Assembly (NCBI GenBank): GCA_028291265.1
Contig: JAQGIK010000056.1
Location: 62,001-126,000 of the forward strand
Direction: 5' to 3'
DNA length: 64,000 nt
DNA from: Caulobacter sp.
GTDB taxonomy: Bacteria; Pseudomonadota; Alphaproteobacteria; Caulobacterales; Caulobacteraceae
The translations under genes were made by a program, and so were the position numbers. Each line of letters opens with the position of its first letter. The stretch's first letter is position 1. The notes under the pieces were generated by a model. It had not been told where the DNA came from and did no database searches. It saw only the letters and a list, made by a program, of their open reading frames with translations. Below, piece by piece: positions 42,129 to 50,483 of this stretch.

Positions 42129-43151
42129 CTAGTCCATGCGCAGGGGTTCAAGGATCAGGATCTCCAGGTCGCTGGTCGGGCGATAGTCCTTCTTGGTCAC
42201 CTCGAACCGCGTCGGTCCGATCTTCTTCACGCCGGTGGCGCAGAAGCTGACCAGGTTGTCGGCCGCGCCCTTGTCGATCACCAGGCGGAAATCGCCGATC
42301 GGCTTGGCCCAGTTGGCGCCGGTCTTCAGCACATAGGCGACGCGCTTTTCGGTGTAGCCGCTCATCGTGCCTTCGGCCTTGGGGCCCTTCCTGTTCAGCG
42401 CGGCCAGGAAGCCGGCGTCGACGCAGTACTTCTTGCGCTCGGCGTTGATCGAGGCCTGGAACTCCGGGTTGTCCGGCGAGGACATGCCGACGATGGTGTC
42501 GACGCTGCCGCCGACGGCGGGGATGTAGCGGTGCTCGACCTCGACGACCTTTCCGGCCGGGAAGGTCTGGCTCCAGTAGAAGGTGGTCTTCAGCACCCAG
42601 GCCGGTTCGTGGTGCGACTCCCAGCCCTTGCCCTGGTCGTATTCGTTGACCCAGGCGATGCCGAGCTTCACCGCTTCGGCCTGATCGGCCTTGCTCAAGC
42701 CATCCAGCGCCTTGCCGGCCTCGGGCCGATGGGCGGCCAGCGGGACCTTGTGGGTCTTCAGCCAGGCGGTACGGTCGACGCCGTCGACAATGGCCTTCTG
42801 CTCGACCTGGGCCTTGACCGGCTGTCCGTCGACCAGGGTGTGGAACTGCAGCAGGTTTGTGGCGTCGTCGCTCGGCAGGCCGTTGTCGCTCTCGAAGAAG
42901 CCCATGCCGCCGATGTCGGGCATCGGGAAGGCGACGACGGTGCTGACCGGCGCGACCGAGGTGTTCTGGAAGCGGTACTTCACCACCACCTCCTTCTGGC
43001 TGATGAACAGGTCCTCGGACCGCATCTCGATGCTGTCGGTGGTTTTCAGGACCAGGCCGCCGGCGGCCAACTCGGCGGTGGAGTCGTTGGCGAGGGCCGT
43101 ACCCGCACAGAGCAGGGCGGCCAGCGCCGCCCCCGACAGCCATCGTTTCAT
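42129..43151 (-). CDS. DUF4424 family secreted protein
   Basis: Exported protein of 340 aa. The signal peptide is KRWLSGAALAALLCAGTALA (cleavage near residue 21). The mature protein starts with NDSTAELAAGGLVLKTTDSI and ISQKEVVVKYRFQN, and later contains VEVEHRYIPAVGGS, all typical of DUF4424. It is rich in beta strands, with no known catalytic residues. The ATG overlaps the last 4 bases of rnr, so the two are coupled although functionally unrelated on current knowledge. Confidence 0.8.
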   Translation of the reverse strand: MKRWLSGAALAALLCAGTALANDSTAELAAGGLVLKTTDSIEMRSEDLFISQKEVVVKYRFQNTSVAPVSTVVAFPMPDIGGMGFFESDNGLPSDDATNLLQFHTLVDGQPVKAQVEQKAIVDGVDRTAWLKTHKVPLAAHRPEAGKALDGLSKADQAEAVKLGIAWVNEYDQGKGWESHHEPAWVLKTTFYWSQTFPAGKVVEVEHRYIPAVGGSVDTIVGMSSPDNPEFQASINAERKKYCVDAGFLAALNRKGPKAEGTMSGYTEKRVAYVLKTGANWAKPIGDFRLVIDKGAADNLVSFCATGVKKIGPTRFEVTKKDYRPTSDLEILILEPLRMD

Positions 43152-45505
43152 CGCCGCTTTCCCCCGCCCTTGCCGCTCTTGCCAGGCCCCCGGGAGAAAC
43201 CCGGACCACCCTTGCGCGGCGGACCGCCCCGCGTATTGCCACCATCCCTGAACTGACGTCGCACGCCAAGCCGCGGCTTGGGCGCATTGGGGTCGGCCTT
43301 GGCCGGCTCGCTGAGCATTTCGAACAGCAGGCCGCCGGTCACCGGCGTCGCCTCGCGCAGCTTGACCTCGACCGCCATGCCCAGGGGCCAGCGCGCGCCG
43401 GTGCGTTCGCCGACCAGGGCATGCAGCCGCTCGTCGTGGACGAAGTATTCCTCGCCAAGCGTCGAGACCGGGACCAGGCCGTCGGCGCCGGTCTCCTCCA
43501 GCCGCACGAACAGGCCGAAGCGCGTCACGCCGGTGATCCGGCCGGGGAAGGTCGCGCCGACCCGGTCGGCCAGGAAGCTGGCCACATAGCGGTCGGTGGC
43601 GTCCCGCTCGGCGGCCATGCTGCGGCGCTCGGCGAAGGTGATCTTCTCGGCGGTGTCCTTGATCTGGCTGATGTCGCCGTCGGTCAGGCCGTCGTCGCCG
43701 AGACCCAGGGCCCGGATCAGCGCCCGGTGCACGATCAGGTCGGCATAGCGCCGGATCGGGCTGGTGAAGTGGGCGTATTTCGCCAGGTTCAGGCCGAAGT
43801 GGCCGATGTTGTCGCTGTTGTAGTGGGCCTGCATCTGGGTGCGCAGGACCACCTCGTTGACGATCGGCGCGTGCGGCCCCTCGCGGGTCTCGGCCAGCAG
43901 CTTGTTGAAGCGGTCGGTGCGCGGCGCCTCGCCCTTGTTCCAGGGGATGCCGAGCGTCTCGAGGAACTCGCCCAGCGACTGCATCTTCTCCATCGAGGGG
44001 GTGTCGTGGACCCGGTAGATCAGCGGCGTCTTCTTCTGCTCCAGGGTCTCGGCGGCGCAGACGTTGGCCTGGACCATCATCTCCTCGATCAACCGGTGGG
44101 CTTCCAGGCTGCGGCGGCGCTCGATGGAGACGATCTCGCCTTCCGGATTGAAGCGGATGCGGCGCTCGTCGCTCTCGATGGCCAGGGGCGACCGCGCGCG
44201 GCGGCCCGCCAGCATGACGTGGTAGGCGGCCCATAGCGGCTTGATGATGCTGTCGACCAGCGGCCCGGTCTGGTCGTCGGGCCGGCCTTCGCTGGCCGCT
44301 TGGGCCTGTTCGTAGGAGAGCTTGGCGGCCGAGCGCATCAGGCCGCGGACGAAGCGGTGGCTGCGTTTCCGCCCATCGGCCCCGAACACCATCCGCACGG
44401 CCATGGTCGCCCGGTTCTCGCCTTCGCGCAGGCTGCACAGGCCCGCCGACAGCCGCTCGGGCAGCATCGGCTCGACCCGGTCGGGGAAGTAGGTGGAGTT
44501 GCCCTTCTCGCGCGCCTCGGCGTCGAGCGCCGTGCCGTGGCGCACGTAGGCGGCGACGTCGGCGATGGCCACCCAGACCACCCAGCCGCCTTCGTTGCGG
44601 GCGTCGTCGTCGGGATGGGCGTAGACGGCGTCGTCGTGGTCGCGGGCGTCGGACGGGTCGATGGTGATCAATGGCAGGTCGCGCAGGTCCTCGCGGCCCT
44701 TCAGGGTCGGTTCCCGCGCCGCTTCGGCCTCGGCCTCGGCCTGCGGGCTGAAGCCGGTCGGGATGCCGTGGGCGTGGATGGCGATCAGGGATGCGGCGCG
44801 GGGCTCGTCCTCGCGGCCGACCACCTCCAGCAGCTTGCCGTTCTTGGGACCGTAGCGTTCCCGCGGGCCGCCCAGCTGGATCTGGGCGACGACCAGGTCG
44901 CCGTCCTTGAGGTCGCGGCCGTCGTGCTCGCTGAGCAACAGCACATCGCGGCTCTTGCGGTCGACCGGTTCGACGCGGATCTCGCGGCGCACCTTGCGGA
45001 CCACGCCGAGGATCTTGTGGGCGCTCTGGCCCAGCCGCTTGATGATGCGGGCCTCGACCTCGCCGTTCTCCAGCCGCTCGTAGCGGACCAGCAGCTTGTC
45101 GCCGAGGCCAGGGGCGCCCGCCGTCTTCTCGGCCGCGTCCGGCGCCAGTCGTGCCAGCGGCGCGTCGTCGCCGCCCTTGCTCAGCCGCACGAAGAGGTCG
45201 CCGTCGGCATCGCGCTCGACCACTTCGGCGACGCCGACTGGCGGCAGCGCCCCGGCCTCGGCGAAGCCGCGCCGGCCGCGTTTGCCCAAATCCCCCTTGG
45301 CCTCGAGCTCACGCAGCATCTCGCGCAGCGCCCGCCGATCGGCGCCCTTCAGCCCGAAGTGACGGGCGATGTCGGCCTTCCCGGCCTCGCCGGCGTCGCG
45401 CAGGAAGGCGATCAGCGTTTCCTTGTCGGGCAGACCTTGAGGGACCTTGGCGGACGTCTTCTTCGAGACCGTGGGCGCGCGGGAGAATGTGGGGGGCTTA
45501 GCCAT
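43148..45505 (-). CDS. rnr: Ribonuclease R
   Basis: Processive 3'-to-5' exoribonuclease of the RNB family that degrades structured RNA. It is 785 aa: an N-terminal helix-turn-helix-like domain (about 25-75), cold-shock domains, the RNB catalytic core (ITIDPSDARDHDDAVYAHPD with the metal-binding Asp cluster, and YAHFTSPIRRYADLIVHRAL), an S1 domain (FPGRITGVTRFGLFVRLEETGADGLV), and a basic Gly/Arg/Lys-rich tail. All catalytic residues are visible. Downstream DUF4424 overlaps by 4 bases. Confidence 0.95.
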   Translation of the reverse strand: MAKPPTFSRAPTVSKKTSAKVPQGLPDKETLIAFLRDAGEAGKADIARHFGLKGADRRALREMLRELEAKGDLGKRGRRGFAEAGALPPVGVAEVVERDADGDLFVRLSKGGDDAPLARLAPDAAEKTAGAPGLGDKLLVRYERLENGEVEARIIKRLGQSAHKILGVVRKVRREIRVEPVDRKSRDVLLLSEHDGRDLKDGDLVVAQIQLGGPRERYGPKNGKLLEVVGREDEPRAASLIAIHAHGIPTGFSPQAEAEAEAAREPTLKGREDLRDLPLITIDPSDARDHDDAVYAHPDDDARNEGGWVVWVAIADVAAYVRHGTALDAEAREKGNSTYFPDRVEPMLPERLSAGLCSLREGENRATMAVRMVFGADGRKRSHRFVRGLMRSAAKLSYEQAQAASEGRPDDQTGPLVDSIIKPLWAAYHVMLAGRRARSPLAIESDERRIRFNPEGEIVSIERRRSLEAHRLIEEMMVQANVCAAETLEQKKTPLIYRVHDTPSMEKMQSLGEFLETLGIPWNKGEAPRTDRFNKLLAETREGPHAPIVNEVVLRTQMQAHYNSDNIGHFGLNLAKYAHFTSPIRRYADLIVHRALIRALGLGDDGLTDGDISQIKDTAEKITFAERRSMAAERDATDRYVASFLADRVGATFPGRITGVTRFGLFVRLEETGADGLVPVSTLGEEYFVHDERLHALVGERTGARWPLGMAVEVKLREATPVTGGLLFEMLSEPAKADPNAPKPRLGVRRQFRDGGNTRGGPPRKGGPGFSRGPGKSGKGGGKRR

Positions 45506-45540
45506 GACGCTGGCATAACGCGCCAGGCGCCCGAGCGCAC

Positions 45541-47106
45541 CTACTGCGTGACGAGCAGGGTGTAGCCGAGCGTCCGCTTCTCGCCCGGCGCCAGCACGAC
45601 GGGCATCACCCGCCCACCATCGCGCGCCACCAGCTTGGCGCTGGAGGCGGTCACCTTGTAGATCCTGCCATAGTCCAGCAGCCGGAGTTCAAAGGCGGCC
45701 GGGGCGGCGGTGTTGTTCTCGGCCTCGAAGGCATAGACGAACTGGGTCCTGCGTTTGCCCTTGCTGGTCTGACTGACCAGCTTCGGCGTCACCTGGATCT
45801 GCCGCGAGTCCTGCAGCACCAGGTCGAACGGGGCGCCGACGGCGCTGTTCTCGAATTTGAATTCGCCGGCCAGCAGGTGGCCGTTGGCTGTTTCCTGGCC
45901 GATCATGGCGTTGCCGCCCGGCAGGGGCCGGCCGAGGCCGGTCTCCTTGCGGTTCTTCATCCGCAGCATGAGCTGAACCGGCAGGTCCTTCTGATCGGGA
46001 TTCCAGGTCGCGCCCGGCCAGCTGGTGAAGCGGTAGACACGGTCGAACGCCACGCCGTCGGCATCGAGCATCAGCAGCTGCTTGGTCTGCCGCGCCGCGA
46101 CCGTGGTCGGGTAGGGCAGGGTGTAGAGTTTGTAGTCGCCCAGTTCCGACTGCTCCGCCTCTTTGGCGGCCGGCGGCGGCGCTGGGGGCGGCGGCGGCGG
46201 TGGCGGGGCCATAGCCATCGGCGCGTTGGCCTGGATGCGGTTGCCAGTGACGACGACGTCGCCGTACTCGTCATAGGCAAAGTTCAGGCCCGTCGGCCAG
46301 CAGGCCGGGCTCTTCGACTTGCCGTAGGCGACGGTCGCCCGGGTGCGCCAGCTGCGCGCCACGTCGCCGGCCACCACCTGGGTCGGGGCGTCGGTGAAGG
46401 TGGTGGCGCTGTCGTTGCTGAGGGTGATCCAGCCGGTCAGGTCCAGGGTCTTGCCGTCGGGCCGCACCGTGGCGACGTAGTTGGCTTTCCAGTTGAGACC
46501 CACGGCCAGATAGGTCAGCCGCACCCGGTAGGTCCCGGCCGCCTTGGCGCGAACCGTCATCGACAGGGTCGGCTCGGGGCTGAGGCTGTCGGGGATCTTG
46601 TCGAACACCAGCCGCTCGGGCTCGCCGCTGCAGCCCAGCGCCTCGATGCCGCCGTCGACCTCGAGCACCACGCCGTTGGGGCCCGAGCGCAGCACCGCCG
46701 GGCGAACCGTCTCGACGCCGGTGACCGGATTGGTCCGCACCAGCCGCACCGGCTCGCCGATGGCGGCGGCGACGATCGAGCCGGGGCTCATCAGGTTGTA
46801 GTCCTGGTTGCGCTCGACCATCTGGGCCGGCAGCCCGTCCAGCGCCGCCGTCGCCGGCACGATGCCGGCCGCCACGCCGCGGAAGGTGACCTTGCTGTGG
46901 CCGGCCTGGACCTCGACGGTCCGCCATTCGGTAACCAGGGCCAGGCCCGAGCGGCCGTCGTAATAGCCGCGCGCGCCGTAGGGGTCCTGATAGATGGTCA
47001 GGGCCACGGAGTCGGGTTTGGCCGAGACGCTTTGCGCATGCGCCGCCACCGGCCCTGTCAGCAGGGCCAGCGCAACACTCAGCGCTGTCAGCCAGGACCG
47101 GCGCAT
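45541..47106 (-). CDS. DUF4139 domain protein (paralogue 1)
   Basis: Exported protein of 521 aa. A Sec signal peptide ends after VAAHAQ (about residue 25). The DUF4139 pattern is seen in VERNQDYNLMSPGSIVAAAIGEPV, LTYLAVGLNWKANYVATVRP, LTGWITLSNDSATTFTDAPTQVVAGDV, and KQLLMLDADGVAF. A proline-rich insertion (eight consecutive Pro) lies at about residue 305, and an unusual YGDVVVTGNRI segment just before it resembles the plug start of TonB-dependent receptors. Function unknown. It starts 4 bases after the stop of the second DUF4139 gene. Confidence 0.8.
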   Translation of the reverse strand: MRRSWLTALSVALALLTGPVAAHAQSVSAKPDSVALTIYQDPYGARGYYDGRSGLALVTEWRTVEVQAGHSKVTFRGVAAGIVPATAALDGLPAQMVERNQDYNLMSPGSIVAAAIGEPVRLVRTNPVTGVETVRPAVLRSGPNGVVLEVDGGIEALGCSGEPERLVFDKIPDSLSPEPTLSMTVRAKAAGTYRVRLTYLAVGLNWKANYVATVRPDGKTLDLTGWITLSNDSATTFTDAPTQVVAGDVARSWRTRATVAYGKSKSPACWPTGLNFAYDEYGDVVVTGNRIQANAPMAMAPPPPPPPPAPPPAAKEAEQSELGDYKLYTLPYPTTVAARQTKQLLMLDADGVAFDRVYRFTSWPGATWNPDQKDLPVQLMLRMKNRKETGLGRPLPGGNAMIGQETANGHLLAGEFKFENSAVGAPFDLVLQDSRQIQVTPKLVSQTSKGKRRTQFVYAFEAENNTAAPAAFELRLLDYGRIYKVTASSAKLVARDGGRVMPVVLAPGEKRTLGYTLLVTQ

Positions 47107-47110
47107 GGGG

Positions 47111-48448
47111 TCAGTAGCCGCTGTCGACCGTGAACGTCAGGATGGTCTCGCCATTGGCCGGGACGGGAACGTCCCAGGCCAGGGTCTGGGCGTTGAGCCG
47201 GGCCGACTTGAGGCTTTCCTCGATCAGCTTGCCGTCGCGCCCGAGGCCGCCTTGCCGGACCTGCACGACCACCGGCTCGGGCCGGGCGTTGCGGACCACA
47301 TAGCTCATCGCATAGCGGGTCTTGGTGGCGCTCTTCTTGTCGGTCGTGACCACGGTCGGGGTCAGGGTGACGTCGAAGGCCTGGCCGGTCTGGATCGAAA
47401 GGTCGGAGCCGGCCGGGGTGTGGCCGATCTCGTTCTCGCCGATGAACTTGGGATTGCCCTGCTGGTCGCGGACGTAGAAGCGCACGGCGCCGGCCGGCAT
47501 CGGCTCGCCCTGGCCGCCGAATTCCAGCTTCACGGCCGCCGAGATCGGCTGCTCGCGGCTGGCGAAACCGCCGAGATCGACGCGGTAGGCCTTGCGGGCC
47601 GGAGCCCCGATGACGTCCAGGAAGCTGACCTGCTTGGTCTGGTTCTGGGCGATCGTCGTCCGCTCCTTCAGCGGATAGAGGTAGTAGTCGGCCAGCGGCA
47701 CGGCCGTGCCGGTCAGGGTTCCGGCCGAACTCACCGCCGGTGGCGAGTAGCGGATGCCCGAGCCGACATTGCCGGCCACCAGCTGCACCTCGGCGTCGGC
47801 GAAATCGACGCCGGTGCTGTTGCTCAGCGTCACCCAGCCCTGGACGTCGATCTTGCCGTTCTTCTCGTCGAACAGGGCGACGTAGTCGGCGTTCCAGCCC
47901 ATGCCGTTGGTCAGGTAGGTCAGCTTGGCGGCGCGAGGACCGGCCTGGGCCGAATCCACCGTCACCGACAACGTTGGCCGGGCCCGCAGGTTCGGCGGCG
48001 CCTTGTCGAAGATCACCCGGGTCGGCACGCCGTCCTCGCGCAGGATCTCGATGCGGTCGCCGATCTGCAGCACGACGCCGTTGTTGACGGCCAGCACCTT
48101 GGCGCGTTCGGTGGTCTGCTGGCCGTTGCCGGGGTTGGTGCGGACGATGGTCACCGTCTCGCCGACGGCCTTTTCCATCAGGGTCTGGGGGCTGAGCAGA
48201 TCGTAGTCGAAGTTCTGCTCGATGATCGAGATGCCGGGGGCCGACAGGGTGACGGTCTCGGAGCGGATCTGCGGCGAGACGTCCTTGAACTCGATGCGCT
48301 GGCGGCCGGCGCTCAGGGTTTCGGTGCGGGTGTCCTCCACCAGGGTCTGGCCCGAGTTGTAGATGGTCACCGAGAGCTGGCGCGGCTGCGCGGCGGCTGT
48401 GGTGGCGGCGAGCGCGAGCACGCTGGCGGCGAGGAGAAGACGACGCAT
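47111..48448 (-). CDS. DUF4139 domain protein (paralogue 2)
   Basis: Exported protein of 445 aa. I chose ATG 48448, giving the signal peptide RRLLLAASVLALAATTAAA. The domain pattern parallels its neighbour: IIEQNFDYDLLSPQTLMEKAVGETV, LTYLTNGMGWNADYVALFDE, VQGWVTLSNSTGVDFADAEVQLVAGNV, and KQVSFLDVIGAPARKAYRV. It lacks the proline-rich insertion of paralogue 1. The two genes are separated by 4 bases and evidently arose by duplication. The family has no assigned biochemical activity; beta-rich structure suggests a surface or periplasmic scaffold (inference). Confidence 0.8.
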   Translation of the reverse strand: MRRLLLAASVLALAATTAAAQPRQLSVTIYNSGQTLVEDTRTETLSAGRQRIEFKDVSPQIRSETVTLSAPGISIIEQNFDYDLLSPQTLMEKAVGETVTIVRTNPGNGQQTTERAKVLAVNNGVVLQIGDRIEILREDGVPTRVIFDKAPPNLRARPTLSVTVDSAQAGPRAAKLTYLTNGMGWNADYVALFDEKNGKIDVQGWVTLSNSTGVDFADAEVQLVAGNVGSGIRYSPPAVSSAGTLTGTAVPLADYYLYPLKERTTIAQNQTKQVSFLDVIGAPARKAYRVDLGGFASREQPISAAVKLEFGGQGEPMPAGAVRFYVRDQQGNPKFIGENEIGHTPAGSDLSIQTGQAFDVTLTPTVVTTDKKSATKTRYAMSYVVRNARPEPVVVQVRQGGLGRDGKLIEESLKSARLNAQTLAWDVPVPANGETILTFTVDSGY

Positions 48449-48523
48449 GGAACGACCCCGCTTGAATTTACAAAGGCAAGTTTGCATGGCTCCGCAGGCC
48501 TGTCGATAGCCATTTGCGGGATG

Positions 48524-48808
48524 TCAGCCGCGACGGCGCATGCGCCTGGCCCGGCGCGCCAGGACCAGGCCGACGATCAGGCAGATGATCCCGGGCAGCA
48601 TGCAGACCAGGCCGAAGACGGCGAAGACGATCAGAAAGCCGAACCCGTAGCTCGGAGCCCCGTCGAGGATGTAGGACCCGCTCACCGCCAGGGTGCAGCC
48701 GCCGGTCAGGAACAGCCAGACGGCGCCGAGGGTGATCAGAATGCGCGCGCCGACGCTCTTCTCGTAGGCCTCGCCCGAGGGCGGAAAGGGCGGCGGCGGA
48801 TTGATCAT
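48524..48808 (-). CDS. Small two-helix membrane protein
   Basis: Protein of 94 aa with a cytoplasmic proline-rich N-terminus (MINPPPPFPPSGEAYE), two membrane segments (ILITLGAVWLFLTGGCTLAVSG and FLIVFAVFGLVCMLPGIICLIVGLVL) and a basic tail. It shares the core GGCTL and the pattern PG(I/L)xxLxxG with the 81 aa protein encoded upstream, so the two are paralogues. Its ATG overlaps the stop of that gene by 4 bases. It ends the radical SAM gene cluster. Function unknown. Confidence 0.72.
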   Translation of the reverse strand: MINPPPPFPPSGEAYEKSVGARILITLGAVWLFLTGGCTLAVSGSYILDGAPSYGFGFLIVFAVFGLVCMLPGIICLIVGLVLARRARRMRRRG

Positions 48809-49050
48809 CGTCGGGGCCGCAGGACAAAGCGGCCGAGCAGCAGGAACACCAGGCCCGGGACGGCGCAGATCGCCCCGACGACCACGCACAGCAACAGCCA
48901 CCCCAGGAAGCCCTGGCCGCCGCCGGACCCGAGCATCTGGACGGAGAAGACAAGGGTGCAGCCGCCGCACAGCACCATCCAGAGGATGCCGACGGTGGCC
49001 AGCGCCCGGCCCCAGAATTGCCTGACCGGCCCGATGTCCTGTTCGCTCAT
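48805..49050 (-). CDS. Small two-helix membrane protein
   Basis: Protein of 81 aa with two membrane segments (ALATVGILWMVLCGGCTLVFSV and LGWLLLCVVVGAICAVPGLVFLLLG) and an RPRR end. GGCTL and VPGLVFLLLG match its neighbour. Its start overlaps the radical SAM gene stop (ATGA) and its stop overlaps the next start (ATGA), so it is translationally coupled on both sides. It could be a small partner of the membrane-associated enzymes encoded upstream (inference). Confidence 0.72.
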   Translation of the reverse strand: MSEQDIGPVRQFWGRALATVGILWMVLCGGCTLVFSVQMLGSGGGQGFLGWLLLCVVVGAICAVPGLVFLLLGRFVLRPRR

Positions 49051-50483
49051 GGCAGCCGTCCCTGTCCCCTGGCCAGCGCCGCCGCGCCCTCGGCGCCGGA
49101 GCGGTAGAAGGTGTTGTAGGTGTCGAAGGGGATGATCCGGCCGTCGGGCTCGACGAAGTGGACGCAGGACCGCTTCACCGTCCCGAGGTCGAAATTGTAC
49201 CGGTCGAGGAACTGGCTGATCACCACCCGGAAGGTGTGTTCGTAGGCGAGGTCCTCCGGCACGGCGGCCTGCGGCAGGCAGCAGAGCAGGCTGGCCAGCT
49301 TGTCCGAGGTGTCGGCCTGGGCGGTCGACAGCGACAGCAGTTCGAACACCCGCTGCTGCAGCTCCGGATAGCCTTCGAAGGTGACGGTGTTGGGGGCGGC
49401 CGCGACGAACAGCTCGCGCGGCAAGAGCGAGGTCACCGGCGTCACCGTCTGGCCGTCGCGCAGGCCGTAGCCGATGCAGATCTGGTCGGGGTTGCAGGGC
49501 AGGGGGATCAGATCCTCGAGGCCGAAGACCCCGGCCTTGGCGATCTCGCGGCGGATCTGGCTGGCCAGCATGCGGTTGGTCTTGGGATCGAAGCCGTCGT
49601 TGCGGCCGGCGTCCTGGATCGGCTGGAAGGTGACGCCGCGCACGCACCGCCACTGGAGGGCGAAGCGCACGGTTTCGGCGATGTCCTGGTCGTTGACGCC
49701 CTTCTTGATGGTCGAGACCAGGGTGGTGGAGATGCCGGCCGCTTCCAGCGCCTCGAGCGCCTCGATGCGGACCCTGGAGAGATCGGCGCCGCGGATGTCC
49801 TTCAGGGCCTCGGGGCGCAGGCTGTCGAACTGCAGATAGACCTCGAACCTGGGCATGTAGGCCGCCAGCTTCTGCGCGAAGCCGGGCTCGCGGGCGATGC
49901 GCAGGCCGTTGGTGTTGATCATCAGGTGGCGGATGGGCCGGCGTTTGGCGGCGTCGAGGATCTCGAAGAACTGCGGGTGCAGGGTCGGCTCGCCGCCGGA
50001 GATCTGCACCAGGTCGGGCTCGCCCTCGCTGGCCACCAGGATGTCGAGCATGTGCTCGATCTCGGCCAGAGGCCGGTGACCGGTGCGCTTGATCGAGCTG
50101 TCGGCGAAACAGACCGGACAGGAGAGGTTGCAGGCCTCGTTGACCTCGACGATGGCCAGACAGCTGTGCTGTTCGTGGTCGGGGCAGAGGCCGCAGTCAT
50201 AAGGACAGCCGAAATCGGTCTTCGTGTGCGGGGCCAGCGGCCGGTCGCCGGGCTTCAGCCAGTCCTTCTGGGCCTTCCAGTAGTCGAGGTCGTCGCTGAT
50301 CAGCGTTTTCTGGACGCCGTGCTCGCGGCAGCGCTTCTGGTAGAAGACATCCTGGCCCTCGACGAGGATCTTGGCCGGGACCAGGGCCAGGCAGACCTCG
50401 CACAGGCTGGTGGTCTGGCCGAAGAACAGGTAGGGCGCGACCTTGCGGATCGGAGCGTCAGCCGCCGGCGCGGGCTCGCCCAA
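49047..50483 (-). CDS. Multi-cluster radical SAM protein, MJ0619/Tes-like
   Basis: Protein of 478 aa. The radical SAM motif CNLSCPVC is at Cys118, 122, 125. Before it come a rubredoxin-like set (Cys28, Cys31, Cys52 in SLCEVCLALVPAKI and KRCREHG) and the segment GCPYDCGLCPDHEQHSC (Cys93, 97, 100, 108); more Cys occur in LPCNPDQIC, LLCC and RSCVHF near the C-terminus. From memory this layout is that of the MJ0619/tetraether lipid synthase-like family, which joins lipid chains; no search was possible. A TTG start at 50483 is the only good start, since TGA lies in frame just upstream. It overlaps the repaired end of the Lgt-like gene by 26 bases and the next small membrane gene by 4. Confidence 0.8.
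   Translation of the reverse strand: MGEPAPAADAPIRKVAPYLFFGQTTSLCEVCLALVPAKILVEGQDVFYQKRCREHGVQKTLISDDLDYWKAQKDWLKPGDRPLAPHTKTDFGCPYDCGLCPDHEQHSCLAIVEVNEACNLSCPVCFADSSIKRTGHRPLAEIEHMLDILVASEGEPDLVQISGGEPTLHPQFFEILDAAKRRPIRHLMINTNGLRIAREPGFAQKLAAYMPRFEVYLQFDSLRPEALKDIRGADLSRVRIEALEALEAAGISTTLVSTIKKGVNDQDIAETVRFALQWRCVRGVTFQPIQDAGRNDGFDPKTNRMLASQIRREIAKAGVFGLEDLIPLPCNPDQICIGYGLRDGQTVTPVTSLLPRELFVAAAPNTVTFEGYPELQQRVFELLSLSTAQADTSDKLASLLCCLPQAAVPEDLAYEHTFRVVISQFLDRYNFDLGTVKRSCVHFVEPDGRIIPFDTYNTFYRSGAEGAAALARGQGRLP

Noticed and set aside
41939-42151. 70-codon minus-strand frame in the gene-poor interval
   Set aside because: Its sequence shows no family pattern, and it overlaps the end of the DUF4424 gene.
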